This document shows, piece by piece, positions 15,063-22,133 of a DNA stretch of 29,639 nucleotides. Numbering within the stretch: the stretch's first letter is position 1; every line of letters begins with the position of its first letter. Source of the DNA: Lachnospiraceae bacterium UBA7026 (GTDB taxonomy: Bacteria; Bacillota; Clostridia; Lachnospirales; Lachnospiraceae); NCBI GenBank assembly GCA_002494165.1, contig DLBH01000055.1, forward strand, positions 1-29,639, written 5' to 3'. The notes under the pieces were generated by a model. It did not search any database. It had not been told where the DNA came from and saw only the letters and a list, made by a program, of their open reading frames with translations. The position numbers and the translations under genes are program-made.

Positions 15063-15665
15063 TCAGCTCCTCTTTTTATTGCGGTCCATGATCATGGACA
15101 GGTAAGACCGGGAAGTGGTCTCCCGCAGAGAAAAGCCCAGAAGGTCAAGAATGGTCTCAAGTCTGGCCAGGGCTTTTTCCCGGGCCTCATGCTGGATTTC
15201 GGGACCCGGCTGCTGACCGGTCCCGGCCTTTTCAGGGACAAGAATCTCCAGCTCCAGAAATGACCCCAGCCCCTCTACCTGGTCTACGCAGGCGGTCACA
15301 TCAGTCTTGTGATAGTACTGGCGCAGCTTGGAGACTGGGTACTGGTCTTCATAGCCAAGAGATATGAGAATTTCTTTCATGGTTTCGGTATCCCCGATGG
15401 GAGTTTCCAGCTCCTTGCGGGTCATAGAGACACAATCAAGCTTCCTGCCCTTGTAGGTCAGGAAGCTTTTTGACGTTCGTCTGGTCAGATTTTCAGAACT
15501 GCGGATTCGCAGGGCTTCGTCACTTTTAATGAAATCCCTGGATGAACCTGTGAAATAGAGATCGTATTCTTTGACCAGGTCGCCGGCCTCAAAGCCCTCC
15601 CTTACCAGGGCGGCTTCTGTGGCTGATCTTTTGTATATAGGAAGTTTTAACTCGACTTCGATCAT
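15063..15665 (-). CDS. CYTH domain protein (class IV adenylate cyclase/ThTPase-like)
   Basis: A 200-residue cytoplasmic protein. The start at 15665 gives MIEVELKLP, placing the signature ExExK (Glu3, Glu5, Lys7) at the very N-terminus as in all CYTH proteins; GAGGA is 8 bases upstream. Further conserved charged strands follow: YDLYFTGS, ALRIRSS, SFLTYKGRKL, RKELETPI, KLRQYY, VTACVDQVEGLGSFLELEI. CYTH enzymes form a metal-dependent triphosphate tunnel and include CyaB cyclases, thiamine triphosphatases and inorganic triphosphatases. The VEGLGSFLELE block resembles the CyaB subgroup, but activity cannot be assigned. The lipoprotein gene lies 34 bases upstream on the same strand. Confidence 0.88.
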   Translation of the reverse strand: MIEVELKLPIYKRSATEAALVREGFEAGDLVKEYDLYFTGSSRDFIKSDEALRIRSSENLTRRTSKSFLTYKGRKLDCVSMTRKELETPIGDTETMKEILISLGYEDQYPVSKLRQYYHKTDVTACVDQVEGLGSFLELEILVPEKAGTGQQPGPEIQHEAREKALARLETILDLLGFSLRETTSRSYLSMIMDRNKKRS

Positions 15666-15699
15666 GATGTTTTCCTCGGTTTTCTGGGGCAGCCGGCCC

Positions 15700-16839
15700 T
15701 TACTGGGGCTTGCTTTGGGTGCTGAGGGTCTGGCTGGTCTGTTCCATTGGCTCCGCTGTAGTCTCAAGAGGAAGGGCAGTCATCGCCTCAGGAAGGAAAG
15801 AAGAGCCGTATTTTACATTATTGTAAAAGCTGGTGCTTCCTGCTGCGCTGGTGAGAACCAGCGTGTCATCTGAGGGATAGAAATCTATATTGACTGAGCC
15901 CATGCCGTCCTGGAGGTCATAGAAGACCTTGGGCAGGTTCTGTCCCGGACTGTGCAAAGTATAAAAGCTGAAGGTATGATCCCGGCTGTAAAGGTAGAAA
16001 AAGTTAGCTTCAAAATGGACAGTATTGTCTTTTTTCTCATTGAGACTGTAGATTTCCATGTAATTGTCATAGAGCTTGAGGATGTATGTGGTATCACCCT
16101 CAGTGGGTGGTGGAATCATTTCCTTCTCCTGGGGTTTCTTTTTGGGGGGATCGGTCTCGTGAGGACCATCAGGCTGGGGAGTCTGAACGGGGCCCTCCTG
16201 GAACTCCTGGCTGGAGCCTGCGGGGCCCTCCTGGAACTCCTGGCTGGAGCCTGCGGGGCCCTCCTGGATCTCCTGGCCGGGGCCTGCGGGACCCTCCTGC
16301 ATCTCCTGGCTGGAGCCTTCAGGTCCGACGTTTTCAGGAACCAGATTATCCGAATACCACACATCATTTTCCACCATACTCAGGAGAGGACTGCCTGACC
16401 AGAAAAAGGTCATCCGGTCTTTGACAAAGAAATAGCTGACGTTCTGACAGGTCAGGACCAGCTTGCCTTCAGCAGGTATGACATAGCTGAGTTCCATCCG
16501 GTCTGACGCGGCCACCCAGCCGGCGGGAAGGAGATGGCTTCCCCCACTGTTCAGATTAAGGATCAGTTTTCCGGTCTGGTCTGTGAAGGTTCCGGAATAA
16601 ATTTCCGAATTCTGGACCACGTCTTTTATCTGGAAAGACCCGTCCTTATCGAAAGAGAAGGAAATATTGTCACAGGAATAACTCCTGTCATGGCCCAGGG
16701 CATTGCCCGTGCCCTGCCAGCTTCCGGTCAGTTCGGTTTCCTGGCCCTTGACATCAACCCCTTTTTTCTGACACCCGGCGCTGCCGGCAAGGATACTGAT
16801 TAAAAATAGTACTGATAGAAAATGAAAAAATCTTTTCAT
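15700..16839 (-). CDS. Repeat-containing lipoprotein, unknown function
   Basis: A 379-residue predicted lipoprotein. The start at 16839 has GGAGG 8 bases upstream, and the signal ends in AGSAGC with lipidated Cys23. Residues about 35-155 form a strand-rich domain beginning LTGSWQGTGNALG, a pattern seen in lipocalin-like or DUF5640-type lipoproteins. A linker follows with four 11-residue repeats (consensus PAGSSQEFQEG) and a Pro/Lys-rich stretch. A second domain of about 100 residues (TTYILKLYDNYMEIYSL ... LVLTSAAGSTSFYNNV) has the same strand-rich character as the first, perhaps a duplication. The tail is Thr/Gln-rich. It has its own promoter and is probably cotranscribed with the CYTH gene. 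Confidence 0.78.
   Translation of the reverse strand: MKRFFHFLSVLFLISILAGSAGCQKKGVDVKGQETELTGSWQGTGNALGHDRSYSCDNISFSFDKDGSFQIKDVVQNSEIYSGTFTDQTGKLILNLNSGGSHLLPAGWVAASDRMELSYVIPAEGKLVLTCQNVSYFFVKDRMTFFWSGSPLLSMVENDVWYSDNLVPENVGPEGSSQEMQEGPAGPGQEIQEGPAGSSQEFQEGPAGSSQEFQEGPVQTPQPDGPHETDPPKKKPQEKEMIPPPTEGDTTYILKLYDNYMEIYSLNEKKDNTVHFEANFFYLYSRDHTFSFYTLHSPGQNLPKVFYDLQDGMGSVNIDFYPSDDTLVLTSAAGSTSFYNNVKYGSSFLPEAMTALPLETTAEPMEQTSQTLSTQSKPQ
16189..16320. repeat. 33-bp tandem repeat, four copies, in frame
   Basis: Units at 16189-16221, 16222-16254, 16255-16287 and 16288-16320. The first two on the plus strand are identical; the others differ by a few bases. Each encodes 11 residues of the lipoprotein linker. 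The unit length keeps the reading frame when copy number changes. Confidence 0.95.
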
Positions 16840-16894
16840 TATTATTTGCCTCCATGATGTAAGGTTCTTATATCTACGTATAATTATTACTGAT

Positions 16895-16923
16895 ATTTTA
16901 GCATATTTTTGCCCTGATATCCA
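16895..16923 (-). promoter_or_regulatory. Promoter of the repeat lipoprotein gene
   Basis: On the minus strand: TGGATA (16923-16918), a 17-bp spacer and extended TGC-TAAAAT (-10 at 16900-16895). Confidence 0.6.
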
Positions 16924-16933
16924 TTCTCTTTGG

Positions 16934-16962
16934 TTGCATGAAAAAAAAACCTGTTGTATACT
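16934..16962 (+). promoter_or_regulatory. Promoter of the purine module
   Basis: TTGCAT (16934-16939), a 17-bp spacer and TATACT (16957-16962). The predicted 70-nt leader can pair CCCTGT with ACAGGG. No purine riboswitch or PurBox was recognised. Confidence 0.7.
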
Positions 16963-17037
16963 GAATTCCAAACCTGAAGATTTTGTTGTCCCCTGTGGGA
17001 GGGGGATTACAGGGATTTAGATAAAGGAGGTTCTTCC

Positions 17038-17751
17038 ATGGAAATGATTTCAATTGAACGTGAGCTTAAGGATAATTCCTATCCCGGCCGGGGCATCATC
17101 GTTGGCAGAAGCGCAGACGGGACCAAGGCAGTGATTGGATATTTTATCATGGGCAGAAGTGTCAACAGCCGCAACCGTGTATTTGTGGAGGATGGGGACG
17201 GCATCCGCACCCAGGCCTTCGACCCCTCCAAGATGGAGGATCCCAGTCTGATTATCTATGCACCGGTCAGAGTACTGGGCAATAAGACTATCGTGACCAA
17301 TGGTGACCAGACAGATACCATTTACGAGGGACTTGACAAACAGCTTACCTTTGAACAGAGCCTGAGAAGCCGTGAGTTTGAACCGGACGGACCTAATTAT
17401 ACACCCAGGATTTCGGCAGTTCTCCATATTGAAAAGGGCAATTACAATTATGCCATGTCCATCCTCAAGAGCAACGATGGTGACCCATCCAGCTGCAACC
17501 GCTTTACTTTTGCCTACAATAACTGCCCGGCAGGCCAGGGACATTTTATCTCGACCTACCTACACGACGGCAATCCCCTGCCCAGCTTTGAGGGAGAGCC
17601 CAAACTGATGGCCATTCCCGATGATATGAATGAATTTGCCGACACCCTCTGGACCAGTCTCAATGAGGACAATAAGGTATCCCTCTTTGTCCGCTATATC
17701 GACATTGAGACAGGCTGCTGGGAATCTAAGATTATTAATAAGAACCAGTAA
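17038..17751 (+). CDS. purO: IMP cyclohydrolase, PurO-like family
   Basis: A 237-residue cytoplasmic enzyme predicted to close FAICAR to IMP, the final step of purine synthesis. It has no similarity to the PurH N-terminal cyclohydrolase. Instead PGRGIIVGRS, AVIGYFIMGRSVNSRNRVF, LIIYAPVRVLGN, YTPRISAVLH, SCNRFTFAYNNCPAGQGHFISTY and FEGEP match the IMP_cyclohyd family first characterised as archaeal PurO. ATG 17038 is 7 bases from AAAGGAGG. The neighbouring gene encodes the stand-alone AICAR formyltransferase that supplies its substrate, which strongly supports the call. A hairpin TGCCGGAG/CTCCGGCA (17763-17793) lies between the two genes. Confidence 0.9.
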   Translation: MEMISIERELKDNSYPGRGIIVGRSADGTKAVIGYFIMGRSVNSRNRVFVEDGDGIRTQAFDPSKMEDPSLIIYAPVRVLGNKTIVTNGDQTDTIYEGLDKQLTFEQSLRSREFEPDGPNYTPRISAVLHIEKGNYNYAMSILKSNDGDPSSCNRFTFAYNNCPAGQGHFISTYLHDGNPLPSFEGEPKLMAIPDDMNEFADTLWTSLNEDNKVSLFVRYIDIETGCWESKIINKNQ

Positions 17752-17858
17752 CGGCAGATGAGTGCCGGAGGCAGGGATCAGCCGGCTCCGGCAGACAGAT
17801 TTAAAAATACAGACAGAAATATAATCAGATCTGACATATGGAAAGGAACGTAAGACTC

Positions 17859-19034
17859 ATGAAAGAATTAGAATTAAAATATGGCTGTAACCCTAATCAG
17901 AAGCCTTCCCGTATCTATATGGAGGAGGGAGAGCTTCCTATAAAAGTACTCAACGGACGCCCGGGATATATTAATTTCCTGGATGCCTTCAATGGATGGC
18001 AGCTGGTCAGTGAACTGAAAAAGGCAACCGGTCTTCCGGCAGCCACATCCTTCAAGCACGTATCCCCGGCCGGAGCGGCAGTGGGTCTGCCCCTGTCTGA
18101 TACCCTGGCTAAGATTTACTGGGTGGATGACCTGGGAGAGCTGTCACCCCTGGCCTGTGCCTACGCCAGAGCCAGAGGAGCCGACAGGATGTCTTCCTAT
18201 GGGGATTTCATTTCCCTGTCCGACACCTGCGACGTGGCTACGGCAAAGATGATCCAGCGGGAGGTTTCCGACGGTGTGATTGCCCCGGCCTATGAGCCTG
18301 AAGCCCTGGAGATTCTTAAGACCAAGAAAAAGGGTAATTACAATGTGATTCAGATCGATCCCGACTATGTTCCTGCCCAGCTGGAGCGCAAAGAGGTGTT
18401 CGGAATCACTTTTGAGCAGGGAAGAAATGAACTGGACATCGGGCCGGACTTCTTTGACAATATCGTGACTGAGAACAAGGATCTGACCGACCAGGCCAGG
18501 ATCGACCTTGCCATCTCCATGATTACCCTCAAATATACCCAGTCCAATTCAGTATGTTATGTCAAGGACGGCCAGGCCATCGGTATCGGTGCCGGCCAGC
18601 AGTCCCGGATCCACTGCACCCGCCTTGCCGGCCAGAAAGCCGACAACTGGTGGCTGCGCCAGTCTCCCCAGGTCATGGGTCTTCCCTTTAAGGAGGAGGT
18701 TCGCCGGGCCGAGAGAGATAATGCCATCGACGTCTATATGGGTGATGAATATATGGACCTGCTGGCAGACGGAGCCTGGGAGGCTGTTTTCACAGAGAAA
18801 CCGGCCGTATTTACCCGTGAAGAAAAGAGGGCATGGCTTGATAAACTTCAGGATGTGGCCCTTGGGTCTGACGCCTTCTTCCCCTTCGGTGACAATATCG
18901 AGCGGGCCCACAAGAGCGGTGTTAAATATGTAGCCCAGCCTGGCGGTTCCATCCGTGATGACAATGTGATCGAGACCTGTAATAAGTATGGTATGGTGAT
19001 GGCCTTTACCGGCATCCGCCTTTTCCATCACTAA
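17859..19034 (+). CDS. Stand-alone AICAR formyltransferase
   Basis: A 391-residue enzyme transferring a formyl group from 10-formyl-THF to AICAR, giving FAICAR. It corresponds to the C-terminal domain of bifunctional PurH only. Conserved blocks: LKYGCNPNQKPS, the catalytic Lys66-His67 in SFKHVSPAGAAVG, SYGDFISLSD, KYTQSNSVCYVKDGQAIGIGAGQQSRIHCTRLA, DAFFPF and YVAQPGGSIRDDNVIE. There is no cyclohydrolase (MGS-like) domain. The start at 17859 gives the homologous MKELELKYG beginning with AAAGGA 11 bases upstream; an ATG at 17838 has no site. It pairs with PurO 107 bases upstream, probably in one transcript. Confidence 0.93.
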   Translation: MKELELKYGCNPNQKPSRIYMEEGELPIKVLNGRPGYINFLDAFNGWQLVSELKKATGLPAATSFKHVSPAGAAVGLPLSDTLAKIYWVDDLGELSPLACAYARARGADRMSSYGDFISLSDTCDVATAKMIQREVSDGVIAPAYEPEALEILKTKKKGNYNVIQIDPDYVPAQLERKEVFGITFEQGRNELDIGPDFFDNIVTENKDLTDQARIDLAISMITLKYTQSNSVCYVKDGQAIGIGAGQQSRIHCTRLAGQKADNWWLRQSPQVMGLPFKEEVRRAERDNAIDVYMGDEYMDLLADGAWEAVFTEKPAVFTREEKRAWLDKLQDVALGSDAFFPFGDNIERAHKSGVKYVAQPGGSIRDDNVIETCNKYGMVMAFTGIRLFHH

Positions 19035-19118
19035 AAGTGAAAGTGTCCGGGAGGGAAACCGGACCTGAAGAATGAGACAGATGCTGGCATTGCTGACTGG
19101 CGGTGACTGCGGCATTGT

Positions 19119-19198
19119 GACTTTTATATTATTTGACTTTTATATTATTTGACTCTTATATAATATGACTCTTATATAATGTGACGATTATGTATCGG
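19119..19198. repeat. 16-bp AT-rich tandem repeat with promoter-like units
   Basis: Four clear 16-bp units (19119-19134, 19135-19150, 19151-19166, 19167-19182) and a degenerate fifth. Units 1 and 2 are identical (GACTTTTATATTATTT); 3 and 4 differ from each other at one base (GACTCTTATATAATAT or ...TGT). At the unit junctions TTGACT occurs twice, each followed by TATATA at an 18-base spacing, resembling overlapping sigma-A promoters facing a strong terminator. Confidence 0.9.
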
Positions 19199-19225
19199 CG
19201 GAATCGCGGATATTGTAAAATGAGC

Positions 19226-19277
19226 GGGGAGGGTCCCGGCGCCAGTGATGGCGGCGCCGGGACCCTCCCCCTTCTTT
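19226..19277 (+). terminator. Very strong terminator after the purine module
   Basis: A perfect 18-bp GC-rich stem (19226-19243 with 19253-19270, loop of nine) followed by CCTTCTTTATT. It separates the purine genes from convergent aroA. Confidence 0.9.
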
Positions 19278-19318
19278 ATTCCATGTGTTTATGATCTTCA
19301 GCCCAGAGGCATTTCACT

Positions 19319-20593
19319 TTAGAGACTTTCCAGCCGGGCAAAGAAGTCCGGATAGGACACATCCACACAGGCAGAATCTCCGATGACCGTTTCCCCTGAA
19401 GCGTTGAGGCCGGCAATGGCAAAGGTCATGGCGATCCGGTGGTCCATGGAGCAGGTAACCGGAGCACCGTGAAGAGGCTTGCCGCCTTCTATGACAAAGC
19501 CATCCTCCCTGGCGAGGATATCAGCGCCCATGGCCTGGAGATTCTCAGTGACTAAGGTAATCCGGTCAGATTCTTTTACCTTAAGTTCCGCCGCATCCCG
19601 GATAAGAGTCCGGCCTTCTGCGAAGCAGGCCATGAGGGCAATGACAGGCAGTTCATCTATGAGGGTAGGGATGATGTCCCCCTCGATGACAGCAGCGTGG
19701 AGTCGGCTGGTCCTGACCCTGATGTCAGCCACAGGCTCCCCGCCGGCCTCCCTTTGGTTCATGAGGCTGAGGTCTGCCCCCATATCCCGGCAAACCTTGA
19801 GGATACCGGCCCTGGTGGCGTTGATTCCCACATTTTCTATGATCAGGTCTGAGTCAGGGGTGATCAGACCTGCCACAATGAAGTAGGCTGCGGAGGAAAT
19901 ATCCCCGGGTACGTCGATTCTCTGGCCCTTAAGTCTTGCCGGCGGCCTGATAGAGCAGGTATTTCCCCGGCTGCTTACCTGGGCCCCGAAGGACCGGAGC
20001 ATCCTTTCCGTGTGGTCCCTGGACAGGGCAGGCTCCGTCACACTGGTTTCCCCGTCGGCGTAGAGGCCGGCCAGGAGGACGCAGGACTTGACCTGGGCGG
20101 AGGCCACCGGTGAATCATAGTGGATGGCTTTCAGGGGCCGGCCCTGGATGCGCAGGGGGGCACAGCCGTCCCCATTCACACTTTCCACGGAGGCCTTCAT
20201 GAGGGTCAGGGGCTTGATAATCCGTTTCATGGGCCGGCTGTTGAGGGAAGCGTCCCCGGACAGGACCGACTGGAAGTTCTGGCCGGCCAGGATGCCGGAA
20301 ATCAGCCGGGTGGTCGTTCCACTGTTGCCCACATCCAGAGTCCCGGAGGGGGCCTTAAGACCATGGAGGCCTCTGCCGTGGACATAGATGGCCTGGTCTG
20401 TCTCCTCAATCCCAATGCCCATGGCCCTGAAACAGTTGATGGTAGCCAGACAGTCGGCCCCCTTGAGGAAGCCGTGGATTTCTGTAGTGCCTTCTGCCAG
20501 GGCGCCGAACATGACTGCCCTGTGGCTGATGGATTTATCTCCGGGAACCGTCAGCCGGCCCCGGAGATGATGCTTTTGCTTTATGATCTTCAT
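19319..20593 (-). CDS. aroA: 5-Enolpyruvylshikimate-3-phosphate synthase
   Basis: A 424-residue enzyme joining shikimate-3-phosphate and PEP in the shikimate pathway. Diagnostic motifs: PGDKSISHRAVM (17-28) with the substrate-binding lysine, GNSGTTTRL (89-97), SAQVKSCVLLAGLYADG, LIDELPVIALMA with the catalytic aspartate, LKVKESDRI and SMDHRIAM. The residue after GNSGT is Thr rather than the Ala of class I enzymes such as E. coli AroA, which is common in Gram-positive (class II-like) forms. GGAG lies 9 bases before the start. The gene is 35 bases behind tyrA on the same strand, so the two form an operon driven from 21819-21847. Confidence 0.96.
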   Translation of the reverse strand: MKIIKQKHHLRGRLTVPGDKSISHRAVMFGALAEGTTEIHGFLKGADCLATINCFRAMGIGIEETDQAIYVHGRGLHGLKAPSGTLDVGNSGTTTRLISGILAGQNFQSVLSGDASLNSRPMKRIIKPLTLMKASVESVNGDGCAPLRIQGRPLKAIHYDSPVASAQVKSCVLLAGLYADGETSVTEPALSRDHTERMLRSFGAQVSSRGNTCSIRPPARLKGQRIDVPGDISSAAYFIVAGLITPDSDLIIENVGINATRAGILKVCRDMGADLSLMNQREAGGEPVADIRVRTSRLHAAVIEGDIIPTLIDELPVIALMACFAEGRTLIRDAAELKVKESDRITLVTENLQAMGADILAREDGFVIEGGKPLHGAPVTCSMDHRIAMTFAIAGLNASGETVIGDSACVDVSYPDFFARLESL

Positions 20594-20628
20594 GGAGTAT
20601 CGCTCCTTTTTATAAACTGATTGATGGA

Positions 20629-21732
20629 TTAGCGGACATGGACAACATAGTTCTTGCCCTTCAGCACCTGGGCCGCCTTCTGGCAGGATTCGGCATCGTA
20701 GAGGATGATCTCCAGGACACCTTCCTCAAACTCCCGGTTGTGGACGATGCCGATGTTCTTGATACTGATACTGTTGAAGGCCAGCTGGGAAGCGGCGGTG
20801 GCGATGGTCCCCGGTTCATCGGGAATGTCGATATAAAGTTTGTGGACCTTTTCAAAAAGGCCTGTCCCATGGTCTGGAACCGAGTTCCTGTATTCCCCTG
20901 CCTCCCGGAAATACTCATTGACATAGGGACCGTTGTCCTCGTCTAAGGCCACGATCATGGCCTGCAGGTCGCTGATCATATTTTCCAGAAGTTTCTTTAT
21001 ATTAGGGGAGTTGCTCTCGCAGATCTGCTCCCACATGACCGGCGAGGAGGAGGCGATCCGGGTGATATCCTTAAAACCTCCCGCAGCCAGCTGCTTGAGC
21101 ATGCCCGTGCCTGTGTCGGCCCTTCTCACCAGATGGACCAGTTCTGCCGCTATAATATGGGGCACATGGGAGATGGCTGCGGTGATAAAGTCGTGCTCTT
21201 TGGCCTTGAGGGTTACGGGGAGGGCTCCCAATCCCTGGATATAGGAGGAGAACTGGGTGGTCATGGCAAAGGAAGTACGGTCTCCCGGGGTGAGAAAATA
21301 GTAGGCATTTTCCAGAAGATGGTCATTGGCGTTGGCAAAGCCGGACTTTTCTGACCCTACCATGGGATGGCCTCCTATGAAATGCTGGTCCATATCTAGT
21401 TTCTCCACCGCTTTCTGGATGGGGGTCTTGACACTTCCCACGTCTGTAATCAGACAGTTCTCTGGAAGAATGTCCTTAAGCTGCCTGAGGTATTCGATAT
21501 TAACGGAGACCGGGGCACAAAGAAAGAGAATGTCACAGTCAGAAAAAGCCTGGTCCGCCTGGCTGACCGGCCTGTTGACAATGCCCTTGCTTACAGCCAG
21601 GTCCAGGGACTCCTTGTCCACATCGCAAGCAGTGATAACCGTGGCGGGATGGATTCTCCTGATGGTGGCGGCGATGGATCCGCCGATCAGGCCAAGGCCG
21701 ATAAAGCCGACCTTAATGGCATCTGTATACAT
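20629..21732 (-). CDS. tyrA: Prephenate dehydrogenase with ACT domain
   Basis: A 367-residue NAD-dependent enzyme of tyrosine synthesis converting prephenate to 4-hydroxyphenylpyruvate. The Rossmann motif GLGLIGGS is at 12-19, GGHPMVGSEKSG at 120-131, the catalytic-histidine region ISHVPHIIA near 187-195, and KDITRIASSSP with the substrate arginine at 221-231. Residues 298-367 form an ACT domain (LYIDIPDEPGTIATAASQL), the usual site of tyrosine feedback control in Gram-positive TyrA. The start at 21732 has GGAGG 8 bases upstream. No chorismate mutase fusion is present. Confidence 0.95.
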   Translation of the reverse strand: MYTDAIKVGFIGLGLIGGSIAATIRRIHPATVITACDVDKESLDLAVSKGIVNRPVSQADQAFSDCDILFLCAPVSVNIEYLRQLKDILPENCLITDVGSVKTPIQKAVEKLDMDQHFIGGHPMVGSEKSGFANANDHLLENAYYFLTPGDRTSFAMTTQFSSYIQGLGALPVTLKAKEHDFITAAISHVPHIIAAELVHLVRRADTGTGMLKQLAAGGFKDITRIASSSPVMWEQICESNSPNIKKLLENMISDLQAMIVALDEDNGPYVNEYFREAGEYRNSVPDHGTGLFEKVHKLYIDIPDEPGTIATAASQLAFNSISIKNIGIVHNREFEEGVLEIILYDAESCQKAAQVLKGKNYVVHVR

Positions 21733-21818
21733 AATAAAACCTCCGGAGTTATGATCTTATGACGCAGGTCCGGGCAGGGGATTATGGCCTCAGAACTGCT
21801 GGGAATTTAACTATGCCC

Positions 21819-21847
21819 ATTTTACATTTAAGGACAGCCAGTGTCAA
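21819..21847 (-). promoter_or_regulatory. Promoter of tyrA-aroA
   Basis: On the minus strand: a perfect TTGACA (21847-21842), a 17-bp spacer and TAAAAT (21824-21819). The leader is about 80 nt with no clear attenuator. Confidence 0.8.
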
Positions 21848-21997
21848 CACTTTTCTACATTAAAGCGAGAAACTAAAACTGTCATGAAAGAGTCCGGTCC
21901 GGCTTATGGGCGGCAGGGGCATGGGAAGAACCGGCAGGGCTTTGGAAAATTGAGGGATTATAAAGCCGGACTGTAGGTTATTTTGGTAAAATTGTCC

Positions 21998-22026
21998 TTG
22001 TAATGCAAAAGGATTTTTAGTAAAAT
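21998..22026 (+). promoter_or_regulatory. Promoter of the EF-G paralogue
   Basis: TTGTAA (21998-22003), a 17-bp spacer and TAAAAT (22021-22026). Confidence 0.7.
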
Positions 22027-22046
22027 AGTCTTGTGAGTTTTGTTCG

Positions 22047-22075
22047 GGCTGACAATCGTCAGTCTTTTTTGACGA
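22047..22075 (+). promoter_or_regulatory. Candidate attenuator in the EF-G paralogue leader
   Basis: GGCTGAC (22047-22053) pairs with GTCAGTC (22058-22064, one G-T pair) around AATC, followed by six Ts: an intrinsic terminator about 15-40 nt after the predicted start. An exclusive alternative stem TCGTCA (22056-22061) with TGACGA (22070-22075) would break it. The trigger is unknown. Confidence 0.6.
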
Positions 22076-22133
22076 ATTGATGTGGAACCGAATTCCGAAT
22101 TAATACCATAAACAATATAGGAGGAACTGATTT

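Larger units (their letters stand above)
21733..22133. other. Divergent regulatory region between tyrA and the EF-G paralogue
   Basis: It contains the tyrA-aroA promoter (21819-21847), the EF-G paralogue promoter (21998-22026) and, upstream of both, a 9-bp inverted repeat GTCCGGCTT (21897-21905) / AAGCCGGAC (21963-21971). The EF-G leader (about 22033-22133) carries a terminator-like hairpin, a competing hairpin and a 7-codon frame (22080-22103) with no ribosome site. Confidence 0.6.

Noticed and set aside
15952..16424. Plus-strand frames over the lipoprotein repeat (Gly-Ala-Leu-rich or Pro-Gly-rich)
   Set aside because: Products of the 33-bp repeat, which is open in several frames; the minus-strand frame has signal peptide, lipobox and GGAGG.
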